The notes under the pieces: model-generated | What the model saw: only the letters and a program-made list of their open reading frames with translations | What the model was told of the DNA's origin: nothing | Databases searched by the model: none | Assembly: GCF_040436345.1 (NCBI RefSeq) | Contig: NC_133221.1 | Span: 31,385,589-31,449,588, forward strand | Length of the DNA: 64,000 nt | From: Pagrus major | Lineage: Eukaryota; Chordata; Actinopteri; Spariformes; Sparidae | Reading direction: 5' to 3' | In this document: positions 25,601 to 38,175 of the stretch, piece after piece | Layout of the letters: each line of letters begins with the position of its first letter | How positions within the stretch are numbered: the stretch's first letter is position 1 | Position numbers and translations under genes: made by a program

Positions 25601-28558
25601 ATTTCTATATCATATCATATTCTTAAAAATGAACACAATAGAGTCATTAATGTTTGTCAAAGTGTACTAATGTGTTCTATTTCTACACAGAGGAGGAAAT
25701 TACCTACATCACATACCAGAGCCCGGTGAGTCCGGATCGTCTGCTTATCCCTCAGTGTTTGTGCCAAATACTGCTGTGACTGTGAATAATGTCACTAATT
25801 ATCCTGCTTCATTTTCACAGGTTAGACAGGAGTCTTATGGGGACATGTGAGTAAAGTTATAACACACACACACAGAAAAAATACAAAAAACACCCTGACT
25901 AACCTGTGAGGGGACCTATATTGACAGACTCACCTCGATCTCACTGTTTGTGCTCAGTGTATGAGTTTAGGTTTAGGTTCAGAAAGTGCAAACAGAGACC
26001 CAGGAAACATCCGGTGCTCCTATGCAGGGACGCTACCTGTTCTCTGTTTGTCAGTTAATTCAGTTTACTTCATTTCCCCATATGCATTTGTGGGAAAATT
26101 ATTTTATTTATATTTCACTTTAAAGGGTTAGGTTCAAAATAAATAAAACAGTGCCACAGTGTAAACATATTTTATTATGAGTAAAAGTCCTGCATTTAAA
26201 ATCTTATCATCAGCAAGAATGGAGAAATATTTCTGCCTGTTCTTCATTTAAATCAACATATTTAAAGCTGCTGTAATGATATTTTCTTATTGAAGTTAAA
26301 GTGTTAAAAAACTCATCACTAGCCCCATTCACACTGCCTTTTCAAGGCTGGAACCTTACGCCAATATTCAGCCTCGCCATCTGTATGAAAATGGAATGGG
26401 GGGACAGTTTGTCCCGCCTCTGACCTCCGGAGGTCGTATCAGAGCTGCAGCAGAGGCGAGACGACCTCTGTGTGAATGTAAAGCCGGCAGCGGGGGACAG
26501 GGGTGTGTCGGTCTGATGGTGTTCACAGTCTGACAACTAAACAGATCCTTCACTCATCAAATAAAAGAGAAATGTCCCACATTCAACCCACAAAGCAGCG
26601 TTACAGGACCAAACAACAGTGAGGAAAAAAGTATAAAGTAGTATAATATAAATTCAGTATTTTTTTTTTATTCACGGATACAGGTGAAACAGATGTTAAC
26701 GTTATGATGTGACCGTCACGCCTCTTTTGGTGCCACCATGCCAGCATGCTGTATGAAATGACACACTGGAGCTGCTTCACGCCAGCGCTGCTTGATTCAG
26801 TGTGAACAAACAAAGGCGGCGTAAAGGCGAGGCTTCACTGTGGCCATAATGCAGAGTCTCTGTGTGAAAAGGGCTACTGTTACAGAGTGTTTGGTCACTA
26901 ACCCATGTTCTCCTCCCCCGCTCATGCACTAAAAGAGAAAATAAATGTTCTGGTATCCCTGCCCACTTCAACCAATCCTGTGTGCTCCTGAATGCACAGA
27001 TAGCATGATCCTCCTGTTTGCTGATGTCTGATATTCATGTGGTGACGTAGAGACAAGGGAGGGGACTGCTAACTGTAAAACCAACAGGAAGTTATTGAAC
27101 CTGAGGCTGCTTTAAAAAAAACATTCTGGAAATGCTCACTGTAGTTTAAAACAAGAAAGAACTAGAATGGCACTCAATTATGCTGCAGTGTGTTATCAGA
27201 CACACACAGAGGAGAGAGAATATAGCTGAGAGAGAGAAACACAGATTGAAAGATGGACTGTAAAGTTAAATCTGTTTACAGTAATCTTGTCAAACTAATC
27301 CAACATGTTTCCAGCCTTCCTCTTGAAGGATGAATCCACAGCTGTTCCAAAATGTCTTCTTTTCAAACAGTGTTCCAAGTTGTGCAGGAAAAACACGAGT
27401 ATTACACTCCGTTATTTTCCAGATATGCACAACATGCTTCAGAACAGCCGAGCATCAGATCCAACTTAGCAGCACTTATAATACCTCACAAACATTAAAT
27501 AATGTGTTGATTCAGTTTTGGGTTTGAGTTTTGGGCCTATGGCGATAATCTGCAACCGGCATTGTAAACATCCCCCCAGAGCCTAAAACCACGCTAGTGG
27601 CTCTGTGCTAATATGCTAGCAACAGCATGCTGATATGCTCATATTGACAGTGCTGACATACTGAGGTTCAGCATAATGTCATCCATGTCCACTCTGTTCC
27701 AGTGTGTTATTTAGTGTGTTTGCTAATTAGTGCTTAAAAAAACGTATCTCCTGAGGGGAACATGAATTTCTGAACCAAATGAAGAGTCTTCTCTCTATCT
27801 GGACTCAATAGGTGGTCTGACCAGCCGGCATTACCATGCTGCTAGCATGGATTAAAAAAACTTAAAACTAAAGTAGTAAAAACTAACTTTAAACCAGTTG
27901 ATTTGTGGCAAAAACAGGCTGGAAAATCCTACTGCACTTTCTGCAAAACCACCAGAAAAAGAACTAGTGCTGTGCTCAGCTGTCAGATAAATGTAGTTGA
28001 ATAAAAAGTACAATGTTTCTCTCTGAAACAAAGAAATACATTGTCGCATAAAATGAAAATATTTAAGTAGAAGTACCTTGAGTAAAGAAACTTTTCAGTA
28101 TATTCCCAGTCTTGGGAAATAGTTCATCTCATCATTACCTGACAGTGTGGGTTACTGTGTATAAATGCCTTTGACTACACTGCTAGATTGAATTTCAGTG
28201 TTCCTCCATCCAGGCTGAAGCGAAGAGGCAACGTAGAGCCAGGTGAAGAGGAGGAATCAGACCAAGATACAGAGTGAGTCTTGTAGTATAAACTAATGGT
28301 GTGCTTAAACAATTGAGTTCATCAGCAGGTTTAAACATCATCTCCCTCCTGTGCTTTAGGCCCCCAATCCAGCTCACTAACAGAACAGCCAATCACAGTG
28401 CAGTACAATCCAGGGAGCCCATCAGAAAGTCTGGAGGCTGCATGTGGAAGATGATCCGGCTGCTGCTGCTGTTAGCTGTGTTAGCAGCTGTCCTCTACTA
28501 CGTCTACTGCCATGTGATTATTGAAGATAATTCTAAGAATCCTTTCGGGAGTCAATGA
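22675..28558 (+). CDS. emd: Emerin, LEM-domain inner nuclear membrane protein (164 aa)
   Basis: Exons: 22675-22753, 23264-23359, 25691-25725, 25821-25846, 28214-28273, 28360-28558. These total 495 nt with all phases consistent. Residues 1-43 form a LEM domain (DEDISKLLAEYGIKHGPIV, then STRKLYEKKLEKA), the BAF-binding fold of nuclear-envelope proteins; human emerin has YNIPHGPVVGSTRRLYEKK there. The middle is short and acidic. The C-terminus has a basic stretch, a hydrophobic helix (MIRLLLLLAVLAAVLYYVY) and a luminal tail ending NPFGSQ, like the human NPF end, so it is tail-anchored. It is shorter than human emerin (254 aa) because the Ser-rich middle is reduced. It lies directly downstream of flna, as expected from FLNA-EMD linkage. 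Confidence 0.92.
23836..24552. mobile_element. Composite DNA element with inverted ETSDEDIPF arms
   Basis: It begins ttaaagggatagttcgg, a common fish MITE start, and ends near catactgtgcgtttaa. Inside, the minus-strand ORF 24184-24414 (TSDEDIPFTTEPKGYLYEPE, then YTDTELRQMELERAER) resembles the N-terminus of transposon-borne proteins common in fish. A 27-bp perfect inverted repeat at 24223-24249 and 24364-24390 repeats the ETSDEDIPF codons on both strands. It is inserted in emd intron 2. Confidence 0.6.
24591..25012. mobile_element. MITE with about 38-bp terminal inverted repeats
   Basis: The left end, ttaaagggtaacaccaccaa..., and the complement of the right end, ttaaagggtatctccaccag..., match at about 31 of 38 positions. 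The interior is 422 bp overall and has no ORF. It lies in emd intron 2. Confidence 0.85.
26321..26875. mobile_element. MITE-like element, about 555 bp
   Basis: It starts agccccattcacactg and ends with ctgtgtgaaaagggct, the near inverted match. The interior is GC-rich relative to its surroundings. The ends are typical of fish non-autonomous DNA transposons. It lies in emd intron 4. Confidence 0.65.
27590..27740. repeat. Dispersed gctaacatgcta-type repeat
   Basis: Phrases such as gtgctaatatgctagc and agcatgctgatatgctcat belong to a repeat seen again at 56026-56170. Common in fish; class uncertain. Confidence 0.4.
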
Positions 28559-28820
28559 TCTGATTTGTTGTTAGGATGTCAGTTGTTTTTTTCCCTGATT
28601 CCATTTAAGGCATTTCTTGTCTATTGATGTTGTTAGCGTTGTGGTGTTGTTTTCTCGTTCCAATACACAGTTCGACCACATTCCATAAACTTTTAAAAGC
28701 TGCCAATAGACTAGATTTCTTAGTGTCACCAAATCCTTTGAAATGACCAAACCCAGACAAAGTCCAGTCTGACACACTGTATTCCTCTCTGCCATAAAGA
28801 TCCATTGTTGTCAAAAAACT

Positions 28821-28826
28821 ATTAAA
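28821..28826 (+). terminator. Candidate emd polyadenylation signal (ATTAAA)
   Basis: The first poly(A)-like hexamer after the emd stop is ATTAAA. A canonical AATAAA follows only at 29212-29217. Tentative. Confidence 0.35.
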
Positions 28827-28877
28827 AACACATCAGTAAGCTACACTGTTGCACTGGTTGACTTGTTCCTGTATTAC

Positions 28878-28883
<6 letters not shown>

Positions 28884-28920
<37 letters not shown>
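28884..28920. repeat. (CA)n microsatellite
   Basis: About 18 CA units downstream of emd. Confidence 0.97.
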
Positions 28921-28922
<2 letters not shown>

Positions 28923-28929
28923 TAGTTAA

Positions 28930-31900
28930 AACAAAGAGAAGGTCAGTCCTGCTGTTGTTATTTATAGTGTCACTGATACAGGAGAACAAATGTATTGTTG
29001 TTTTGAGCAACAGAGTATGTCATCAGCTGGCCTGTGTCTGAGCAACCCAAAATCACGTCAGACTGGTCCAACATGTCACTGTCATGTTTGGCCTCACCTA
29101 CTCGTGAAAACCATGCGGTCTAAACATAATTTGCTCTAATTCACTGCCTCTCCATTAGCTATTAGCTTCACACAGGATTCAAACACTGGTCATCTGAGTG
29201 CAGGGTCCTTGAATAAACCAACCCTAAACACCCCCTGATGCACTCTTATTACTGTTGACACTGCGTGATGCTACGCACATTCATATGTGTGTCCTTTTCA
29301 CACGTACAGTATCAGTGTATTAGATTTTTCTAAATTGTCTGCAAGGAACAGCAACTTCTAAGCTAGCATGGCAAGTAACCCTAACACTCACTGGGTCGTT
29401 AAACAAGCTAGCAGCTGTTACCTTTTCCTGGATTTGCCTCATCTATTTTGATGCCAGTGCTAACCTCTACATGCAAGTATTCCACCAAAACAAGTTTCCC
29501 CAAGTGAAGCGTCCTCAGTTTCCCCCAACACTATTTTGCAGGGGCACCATCACAGCGTCTTATTTGTTTAAGAGTGAAACAAGGAAAACAAGTTGTTTCA
29601 AGTTGAGTTTTAGTGCCTCACTGTAAATATTCACCAACAAATGCCAAGTTCTTCTCATTTAAGTAAAAAAAACTATATTTTTGAGCCCGTAAAGATTTCC
29701 ATCTTCAGTAGGAACCAGTGGACTTTGGGCCTGAGAGCTACAGGTAGAACAGGAAAGTCAGAAAGTATTGAGACAACACTTGTTTTTTTCAGGTCATGGT
29801 TTTTGTCTTTTCGTGGTTTTTTGATGACAGTAAGAAAAATAAAGACATTTCTCTTGAATTTCTCAGCTTTCTTGCATAAAATGTTGCACTAAGTTTTTCA
29901 GCTATGCAAAGTTTTGTGTCTTTGATTCATTTTATGAAATTGTTCTCAAATGTGACTTATTTGTGAGATCTACATGAAAATGTCTTGTAGCAAAATAGAC
30001 TTATGAACTGAGGCTGTCTCTCAAAATAAAATCAGGTAAATCAGGTCTCCAGCTCTTATGACACTGCACTGCAAACTTGGATATGAGAGAATTCCTTATA
30101 AATGCAGAAATTGTTAATAGCTAGAGTAAGAGTTAAATATTAACAGATCGAGAGGCGTGTTTCCAAACATACAACACTGTCAAATTCTCTGCTAGTTCTC
30201 TAGTTACAAAACTGTAATTGCACCAATTTCACAAAGAACAGAAACAATGTAAAGCACTGTCATATTTACAAGATAGAAGCTTTCAATAGGTGAGCAAAAA
30301 AATGCATCTGTGCATTCGGTAGCAGATGAGCTTTACACTCCATGCAAGGGGTCAGTACACTGCACCGGTGAGGCTTTAATGGTCAATAAGTGGTCAGTTG
30401 AATATAACAGCTGTGATCCTGAGTTGAGACTGTGGTCGATGGTCACTGAGACCGGTGATCTGGGTCTCTATCTGGATCCACAAACGCTTCACAGCACTAA
30501 TGTGATGGCAGATCCTCGAAATCCATTCAGGAATCAAAGGTTGGAATCTTCACCCAACAACTCATAATTTCAACAGGCAGCCCATACAGACGTTACACTG
30601 TGACAAACTGCTGTAAAAATACAGGACATTTTGTACAGTAATGTACTGTTCTTCGTCAATACAGTTGAATACTGTAAATGTTGATGCCTTTGAAGAACAA
30701 AATATTAACTGCAAGCTACTGTACAATCTGACAGTATCATACAGTATTTTTCTGTTGCTTAAGTCCGCCCATAACTCATCTGTGCACAATGTTGTTGCAT
30801 CAAGTCCCACCATCTCATTTAGCACACAGTCAACTAAGAGAAATTAAAAAATAGGTGTAAAATCTTATAGAACAGTGATTTTATTCAATATAGAAGCAAG
30901 AATGACAAGAAGAGGAAGAATTGAAGAAGATTTGGACCCTGCCTCTGACCAGGCAGCGACACCTGCTGCTGTCTTCCTGGCCTACAAGCGCCACACTGGA
31001 CACCGCCATCCATCCTGCTCCTGTGGCTTTGGTTTACTTCACAGATTAGAGCCAAAAAGTGGATTGAAATGTGCACTAAAGTTATAGCTAACAGTTAGTT
31101 AAGTGGCTGCTTCCGTTTTATTATCCTGTGAGAAAGTACTTTAAAGATTGTCTGTGCCAAGTCATGAACAGCAATGTATATATATATAACTATAAATATA
31201 TATAACTTATGACACAGAATGTGAATAGAGTGAAAAAGGGAAAATATATTGTTCAAAATTTCATCGGGTGTGTTGTAGCCAATCCCATTACCTTAAAAAT
31301 GCCTGGATAGTGCCCTGATACCAATATTTGATACTGTGTCGGGACATTAACTGTAATTGTTGTCTGCATCAGTTACTGGTGACAAAGTAACAGTTGGATG
31401 ATCAGCATTGAAAGCCATGTCATCAGTGAAGGCAACAGACCAAGCTTCATCACAGGGCTTGCAATAGTTTTCGCCACCTACTATGTTTTCAACTTGCAAT
31501 ACCAAGAAGCTACAAGGACACTGGAGTTTGTTCAAAGGTAAATCCTCTGCTAGTCTTAAACATTGTTATCTACCCCCCTTTCTCTCCCCTCTAATGTCAA
31601 ATTAAAATGTAACAGAACTTTATTGGCATGACAGTAGATTTGTTTCTGTGGCCAAGGCAGTGCAGAACAAAATAAATGAATAAAGACTATACACATTACA
31701 TGCTATTATATAGAGTGATACACCAAATAGATATACAGAGCATTATTAGGTTGCTCTCACATCTGCCATGTTTACCAATGAAGTAAATGTGAATCTCATA
31801 TCAAAAGAGTGAGCTGCATTAGACTGCACTTAGGCTGCACTTCTACTATTTTCTCCACAGTATCTTCATTAGGTGTCATCAGATTCAGTATGGTTATGGT

Positions 31901-32690
31901 TTGGTATGATCATTATGGTATTTATTTTACATTCAAAATACTGTTCTGAAATCATTTAAGGATAGCATTTTAATGGGTATTTTGTCTAATGCCTCAAACC
32001 AAAGTTGAAATAAAGACGACTTGGATACTGTCATAATTGCAACAACTGGTCTGTTGTAATCATGTTTAGTGTCCCATAATGATAAATTAGTTTCTCAAAT
32101 GGGATTGTTCTCATGATTCATGAGAAAACATCTTAGAATTTTTATTTGGTGAATGGGATGGGGTTTTGTATTAAGTGCAACAAATCTTTCCTTACCGTAC
32201 TACATCTAATATCTTATATGCTTTCTCTGTTATTACATTTTTAGGCGCTTCATTGGTATAAACCCCCTAGAGGGGAACAAAGGCCAGCCAGGGGAAGATG
32301 GTGTCCAAGAAGACGGGGAAGCTTGTCCAGAAAAAGGCAGCAACTGTGAATCCCCACGTGGCCAACCTCATGGACTTGGGCAAAGGAATAGCCCTCACTG
32401 CAACCAGTCATTTTAAGGTAACAAGTCTCAGCATTGTGTTCTGTTCATTATAGTCAGGCAGAATAGTCAGAAGGCAGGGTACATTAAGTAAGGTATGCAA
32501 GTTGTTGAGAACCTGTTTGACATGATTAATTGTTCGTATGGAGTGTATTTTACAAGAATTTCATTGCTTGAAATTTGTAAGCTACTGAATGTGTTGGATG
32601 CAGTGGCCTTAATAAATAACAATAATACATTTATTTTATATAGGTACTCAAAGACACTTTACAGGTTAAAAAGCAGAATAATAGAAACAA
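28930..32690. other. Intergenic, no gene recognised
   Basis: Between emd and the L2 fragment. It holds ACAGTA/TACTGT-rich repeat sequence at about 30590-30770, TA tracts at 31175-31205 and short ORFs (30310-30567, 30875-31087, 31347-31535 minus) that match nothing I know. One exon-like segment at 32246-32417 is reported under findings. Confidence 0.5.
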
Positions 32691-32719
32691 CACACTGAAA
32701 ACACAAAAAGTCACAAATT

Positions 32720-33460
32720 ATACATGCAGTTTTTAAAAAGGTGAGTTTTGGTGAGTGTTTTGAAGGTAGTGAGGTCTGATTTTGAATTGAATCCGTTGTG
32801 GGACAGGGAGCCAGTGGAGTTTCTGGAGGGGGGGGGTGATGTGGTCACGGGTGTGGGTGAGCAGGCGAGCAGCAGAGTTCTGGACGCATTGCAGTTTATT
32901 TAAGAGTTTAGATGGTGTGCCATAGGGGATGCTGTTGCAGTAGTCAAGTCTGGAAGTGATGAAGGTGTGGATCAGGTTTTCTGCAGCACAAAAGGAGAGT
33001 GATGAGCGGAGACGGGCTATGTTTTTGAGGTGGAAGAAGGCTGTTCTGGTGATTTGATTAATTCGTTGTTGAAAGGAGAGAAGATGACTTCAAGGTTAGG
33101 ACTGTGTAGGGAGGGAGAGAGGGTGGAGTTGTCAATAGTGAGGCAGAAGTTGTTAGTGGTTTTGATGAGGGATTTGGGGCCGATGATGACCATGTCCAAT
33201 TTGTCGCAGCTCAGTTGGAGGAAGTTAGATTGCATCCAGGATTTTATTTCAGTGAGGCAGTTGGATGTCATCAGCGTAACAGTGGAAGCGGAGACCAAGA
33301 CGGCATATGATGTTGCCAAGTGGAAGCATGTAGAGGATGAAGAGGAGTGGACCAAGCACTGAACCCTGGGGGATGCCTTGGGACAGAGGAGCGGTGGAGG
33401 AGGTGCAGTTGTAACCTGCTGAATGAGGAATGGTGTTTTATGGATTGTATTGTACACAAA
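32720..33460 (-). mobile_element. L2-like LINE reverse-transcriptase fragment
   Basis: On the minus strand it reads EIKSWMQSNFLQLSCDKLDM, then (in another frame) ITRTAFFHLKNIARLRSSLS, TFITSRLDYCNS, LNKLQCVQNSAARLLT and LHWLPVPQRIQFKI. These are the standard C-terminal blocks of fish L2-type LINE reverse transcriptases. Frameshifts and stops interrupt it. Confidence 0.85.
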
Positions 33461-33619
33461 TTCAATTACTTTAAATTTGTCAGTTAATGAATGTGTTGAT
33501 ACTGCATCGGCTTTAATAAAAGCCTAATGTAAGGCCATCTCTTGTCCAAGTCTTTCTATGCTAGCAATTTTCAGGGTTTTAATTTTGAACCATAAAATCT
33601 TTAAATCATTAGTTTCTAG

Positions 33620-33915
33620 CAGTGTTGTACTGTTAAGATCACATTCTACTGTACTTTAATGCATCTTACAGTAATAAACTGTTTATGGAGATTACGGTAG
33701 GAACACTAAAATAACAGTATAATGGCAACCAAACAGCTGATGATATTGTACTGTAAGCGTATATTCTATACAGCACAGTACTGTAATATTTTTTACAGTA
33801 ATAAGCTGTTGTAGATTACAGCAGATACACTGTAGAATAACGGTAAACTACAGGTACATGTAGCTGCCAGTAGTTTACTGTAATGTAAAAGGGACATTTG
33901 TCACAGTGTAACCCT
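33620..33915. repeat. ACTGTAA-rich dispersed repeat
   Basis: Many tactgta/tacagta phrases in both orientations (e.g. attttttacagtaataagct). Similar sequence occurs at 30590-30770. Probably an old non-autonomous DNA transposon; ends unclear. Confidence 0.45.
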
Positions 33916-34141
33916 TAGATTTCAAGGTCTGAGGTAACACGTGAACAAGGCACTGTCTTATTTTGGTCCAAAGACTGGTCTAAATGCCACCAGTCATGTT
34001 AAGGTCGATGGGCAGGGGATGAATGTGAGGCTCTGGTATTGACATCACAGGCGAATCGAGTGACCTGAGAAGAAACAGGAGACAAAGGTCACAGAAGTTG
34101 CCAACAGTTACAGAGCGTACTGTATGTGTGCTCTGTATGGC

Positions 34142-36791
34142 CTACCTGACAGCATGTCCCTCAAATCCAAGTGCTGTGATGAAGATGTTGATGAGGACGG
34201 TGAAGAAGACAAAGACTGTTGCTACATTGTTCATCCTGTTCAACTTGGCATGTTTCCTCACATCATTCAGATCATACTTCACTGCTGGCACAGAATCACA
34301 CAACAGCAAAAACAAAATTAGTGACATAATATGCTGATGAGCAAAAGAGACAAGAAGACATTAAAATAGGAGGAAGACATGACTGGAACTCTGAAACTTT
34401 AATTCAAAAGAGCCAGAGACTTATTATTGTTATTGTTATGCTCTATGCATTCACACTACTCAACTCAGCTGGATCAGGGTTAAACTATTAAACCATTGTA
34501 AAAACAAATATCTGGAGGCAGGCAAACACATCCACGTTTCTGAACTGCTCCAAACTGAAACCAACCTTTAAAACTATAAATAACGAATCAAAGTATTATT
34601 TAGGTGGAACCAACCTTTAAAACTATAAATAATGAATCAGAAAGTAGTATTTGGGTGGAATCAACCTTTAAAATTATACATAATGAGTTACAAAGTATTG
34701 GGTTGAATAAACCTTCAAAACTATAACAAAAAGTATTAAACTAGGGTTCTGAAACTGTGGTCGTGAAAGTGCAGCCTCCTCTACTGCAGGAACGTAGTAT
34801 TTCTGGTCTCTTGGGCAGCTGTTGCTCAGAAGGTAAAGTCACCAATCACAGGGTTGCCGGTGACAAAGTGACAAAGTGTCTCGGGCAGACTCTCCATGGT
34901 GCCAAATAAGTTCAGTCCATTTATGCGAAGCTCAGCTAACTGGCAACCAGCAAGAAAGCAAATAAGCATATTTTATGAAGTATCACACTATTCATTTTAC
35001 AATGAACGTGACTAATACTTTTACTCAAAATGAAAGCTTACATTGGGAAAGAAGTGGCTGTAAAATGGTGGATAATATTAGATTTTATCCACCAAATATT
35101 ATATATTTTATTATTTATTTATTAGATTTTAGCGTCACAACCCCTGATAACATTTGGAAAGTCTAGATAAGTGACACATTTAAATCAATTTATTGCTATT
35201 CAAGTTAGTGGAGAGCTTAACTGGAAGTTTGCCAGTTTACTGCACTGTGGGGGGTAAAGTGAAGCAGTGTTACAGCTGCTTCTTCCACAATGTAAACATA
35301 AGGGAAAAAATCTTTTTGGCATCATGAAGTTGTCGTTACACAGTTTGGCCACTATGTCAGACTGGCTTCAAAGCTTGGTGCTCTTCCTTGGGGTTTGGGT
35401 CATGCTCCACTGAGGAGCTGTCTCAGGACCTTTTGAGATCAAAAGTATGTATTTGAAGTGCAAGAAAGATGGAGAAGGAGGACAGATAACAATGGTGAGA
35501 TAAAAAAGTCACTTGCCGATGAAGACGAGCAGCAGCCCCACTATGACCTGCAACGTGATGGACAGAGACAGCAGGACAATGAGGGGGATGTAGAAACGGT
35601 ATCGAGGCCCCACATAGAGAACGGTCTTCATCTGGGACGAGTTGGCCATCAGCAAGGCAACGTCCAGCATACTCTGAGCTGCACTCTTCTTAGTGGCGTA
35701 GTGATTCAAGTTGATGGGGCGATACACTTTTCCAGAGGGGGCTGTCAGTGCCTGTGAGTGTAGACAGGATAGGTTAGGTCCGAGAAAAAATGGACCTTTG
35801 GGGTCCTGTTGAAATACAAATTCACACAGGTGCTATATTACAGCCACTGTTGCACACACATGTTATTCTTTGGTTCCAGGTCACAGGTCTGATTGCTCTC
35901 TGCACGTGACACATGCTTTATTCCAATCACAGCCAGGTGTTGTGTATTTTGTTACTATGGACTCTATGTACTCAGTTGTGGCTGTAAGAGAAGAGGGAGT
36001 GCCAGGTGATGACTCACCTGGACTAAAGAGAGAGAGCAAGAGAATCAACATTTCCCAACATGCCCTGACAATTTGTTACATCAACTGAACAATGCATGTG
36101 CAGGGAGGCTGACTGTCACTGAGCGGGAGGTGTTTGCAGTGTGGTCGGTTATACTACAGCCTGAGGAGAGGTAAACTGTTGTTCTGGGCGGAAAAATCAT
36201 CCTAGCTTCACCTCCTCCTGCACCACTGAGAGAAAGCTGTCGTATTTGTTCGGACTACATCAGAGGCAAAGGCTTTTCTCAGGGCTTTGCCCAATCCTGT
36301 AGACAAGACGTCACACCTGGGTGCAACTCTCTCCCAGTCAACAAGCTCTCATTCATCTCTCTGCACAGCTGACAGACTTCGTAAGAATCTAAGAGTTACG
36401 TCATTACTGACATTCCCCTAAACAGACACAAGAGCAGTGGTTCCCAACCTGGGAGTCTGGACCTTAACAAGGGCTCACAAGGCAAATCTGAGAAGCTGTA
36501 AGACTTTCCTCTTTTTCAGACTTTTCTCTGTTGAGAATTACACGTCTAAAAGAACAGGGAAACAAACAATGCACCTTTTATTATCTTAGAAGAAAGTTGT
36601 CAGTTTGATTCTCCTAAACTCTTTCTGCTCAAACAGCCTGGGTTAAAACCTTTTAATGAAATAAGAGTGCAGAACAGAACAGAATAGAATAGAATAAGAG
36701 TCAAGAAAGAGGGCTTGTCAGTCTGTTGGCTTACCTCTATGTCTCCCAGTTTATTCAGAGCTATGCCCTCTCCATTCGATCTGCGTTCCAT
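34142..36791 (-). CDS. ninj2: Ninjurin family protein, closest to ninjurin 2 (143 aa from the preferred start)
   Basis: Ninjurins are small two-helix plasma-membrane proteins: adhesion molecules and, for NINJ1, the mediator of plasma-membrane rupture in lytic death. Minus-strand exons: 36735-36791 (or up to 36959), 35517-35751, 34142-34281. The core INLNHYATKKSAAQSMLDVA starts the conserved domain. The two hydrophobic segments are FYIPLIVLLSLSITLQVIVG and VATVFVFFTVLINIFITALG. INLNHYATKK and VFFTVLIN fit NINJ2 better than NINJ1. I prefer Met at 36789-36791 (MERRSNGEGIALNKLGDIE) because it gives the usual family size (about 143 aa). The frame is open to an earlier ATG at 36957-36959, which would give 199 aa. 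Intron 2 uses a GC donor. Confidence 0.88.
34557..34735. repeat. Short tandem array, about 55-60 bp unit, about 3 copies
   Basis: Three diverged units of the form ccaacctttaaaactataaa...gaatca...agtatt...gggtgga. It lies in ninjurin intron 34282-35516. Confidence 0.8.
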
Positions 36792-36959
36792 GTCCACTAT
36801 CCCCTCTTTGATAACTCCACAGCAGCTATCAGGACGCTGTCCTTCTGCGTTGGATGTGTTGAAGATGAGCTGAGATGTAGTCTCAGAGCTCACTGTTGTA
36901 CTAACCAAAGAGAGAGTCAAGGGAGAAGACGGGACCAACCAGTCAGACAACTCCTCCAA

Positions 36960-38160
36960 TTACATTAAGAAAAACCCCTCCCACTATGAATCCAGCATGC
37001 TGAGAGGTGTATGTTCATGTTTTAAGGGTTTCAGTTTCTTCCCAGAGTGAAGAACGTAAATATTTATAATTCTGTTTCCTCCATGTGTGCACTTACAAAA
37101 TACTCAGTATCATAAAATACTGCTTGACATGATATTTCAATAATAATAAGAATACTGTACACCTTTGATTTGGAAGCACACACATCTTTCAGTTCTTATG
37201 CCATTTATACGGCAACAGATTTGGCCTGTTTCATTGGACTCACATGTACAGTCGCGGTCGTGGAGTTTCCATCCAGAAATATAAAGAACATACTTGTTAA
37301 GAACATGTATATCATGGCAGTCTTCAGTTCCAATGATTTCCACAGCTCTCATGTTTCTGTGATGAATGAGTGGAACACAAACTACTTGTCACAAAAACAT
37401 TCATGAAGTTTGGTTCAGTAATGAATTTATTATAGGTCTTCTGAAAATGTGACCAAATCAGATATACACAAGATACTGTAGTATCTTCAATATTTCTTTC
37501 ATGTATTTTTATGATCATTTACATTGTCCAGTAGAGGCCACTGTACTCCATGTTACAAAAAGTTTTACACATCTTCTTTGAATCACTAATTAATTTAAGT
37601 GCCAATCCACATTTGTGTAATTTGAACATAAGTGCAACAAACGTTCCAAAAAGAAAAGTCTTCTGTACAAATTGTGCAAATATTACCTTCAATAGTAAAC
37701 TTCTGACAAGTACATTGATTTCAAAGGATAGGCCCACATATTACCTGTTTGAAAATGCACTTAGACTATTTTGCTTTTGTTGAAGGCAGAATAATTAAGT
37801 ATTAGTCCAAGTTGTAATAATGTCAGCTGTAGAGTGCTCTTGTAACACTTTGTTCTAATGGGGCCAGGAAAACAGGCTATTTACAGTATTTATAGTGAGA
37901 GCAGCCTTTATACATAATTATTCTGTCATTTAGGGTTATACTAGACCCCACGGTGCTGCTAGACCCTAGACAAGACATTTTGGCATATCAGAAAAGCACA
38001 GCACAGTTGTAGCACTTATATTGAGATATGCGAGGACTAGTCCCTGATGTTAGGCAAGGAACCTAAAAAAGAAGGAATTACATTACATTAAACATTACAT
38101 CACTGAATCTTGCTTTGGGGCCAGACCATGGTGACAACTGTATTGAAGTCTATGGGAGAT
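36960..38160. other. Intergenic, no gene recognised
   Basis: AT-rich sequence upstream of the ninjurin gene. Its ORFs are short and without recognisable domains. The ninjurin promoter should lie in its left part, but no motif stands out. Confidence 0.5.
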
Positions 38161-38175
38161 GCATAGAGAAACACA

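Noticed and set aside
30310-30567. 85-aa plus-strand ORF
   Set aside because: No known domain, no splice context, and codon use gives no coding signal; probably chance.
33017-33457. 146-aa minus-strand ORF as a gene
   Set aside because: Its sequence is an L2-type LINE reverse-transcriptase block, and the flanking frames contain the adjoining LINE motifs.
35458-35757. Plus-strand ORF of 99 aa
   Set aside because: It is the antisense shadow of ninjurin exon 2.
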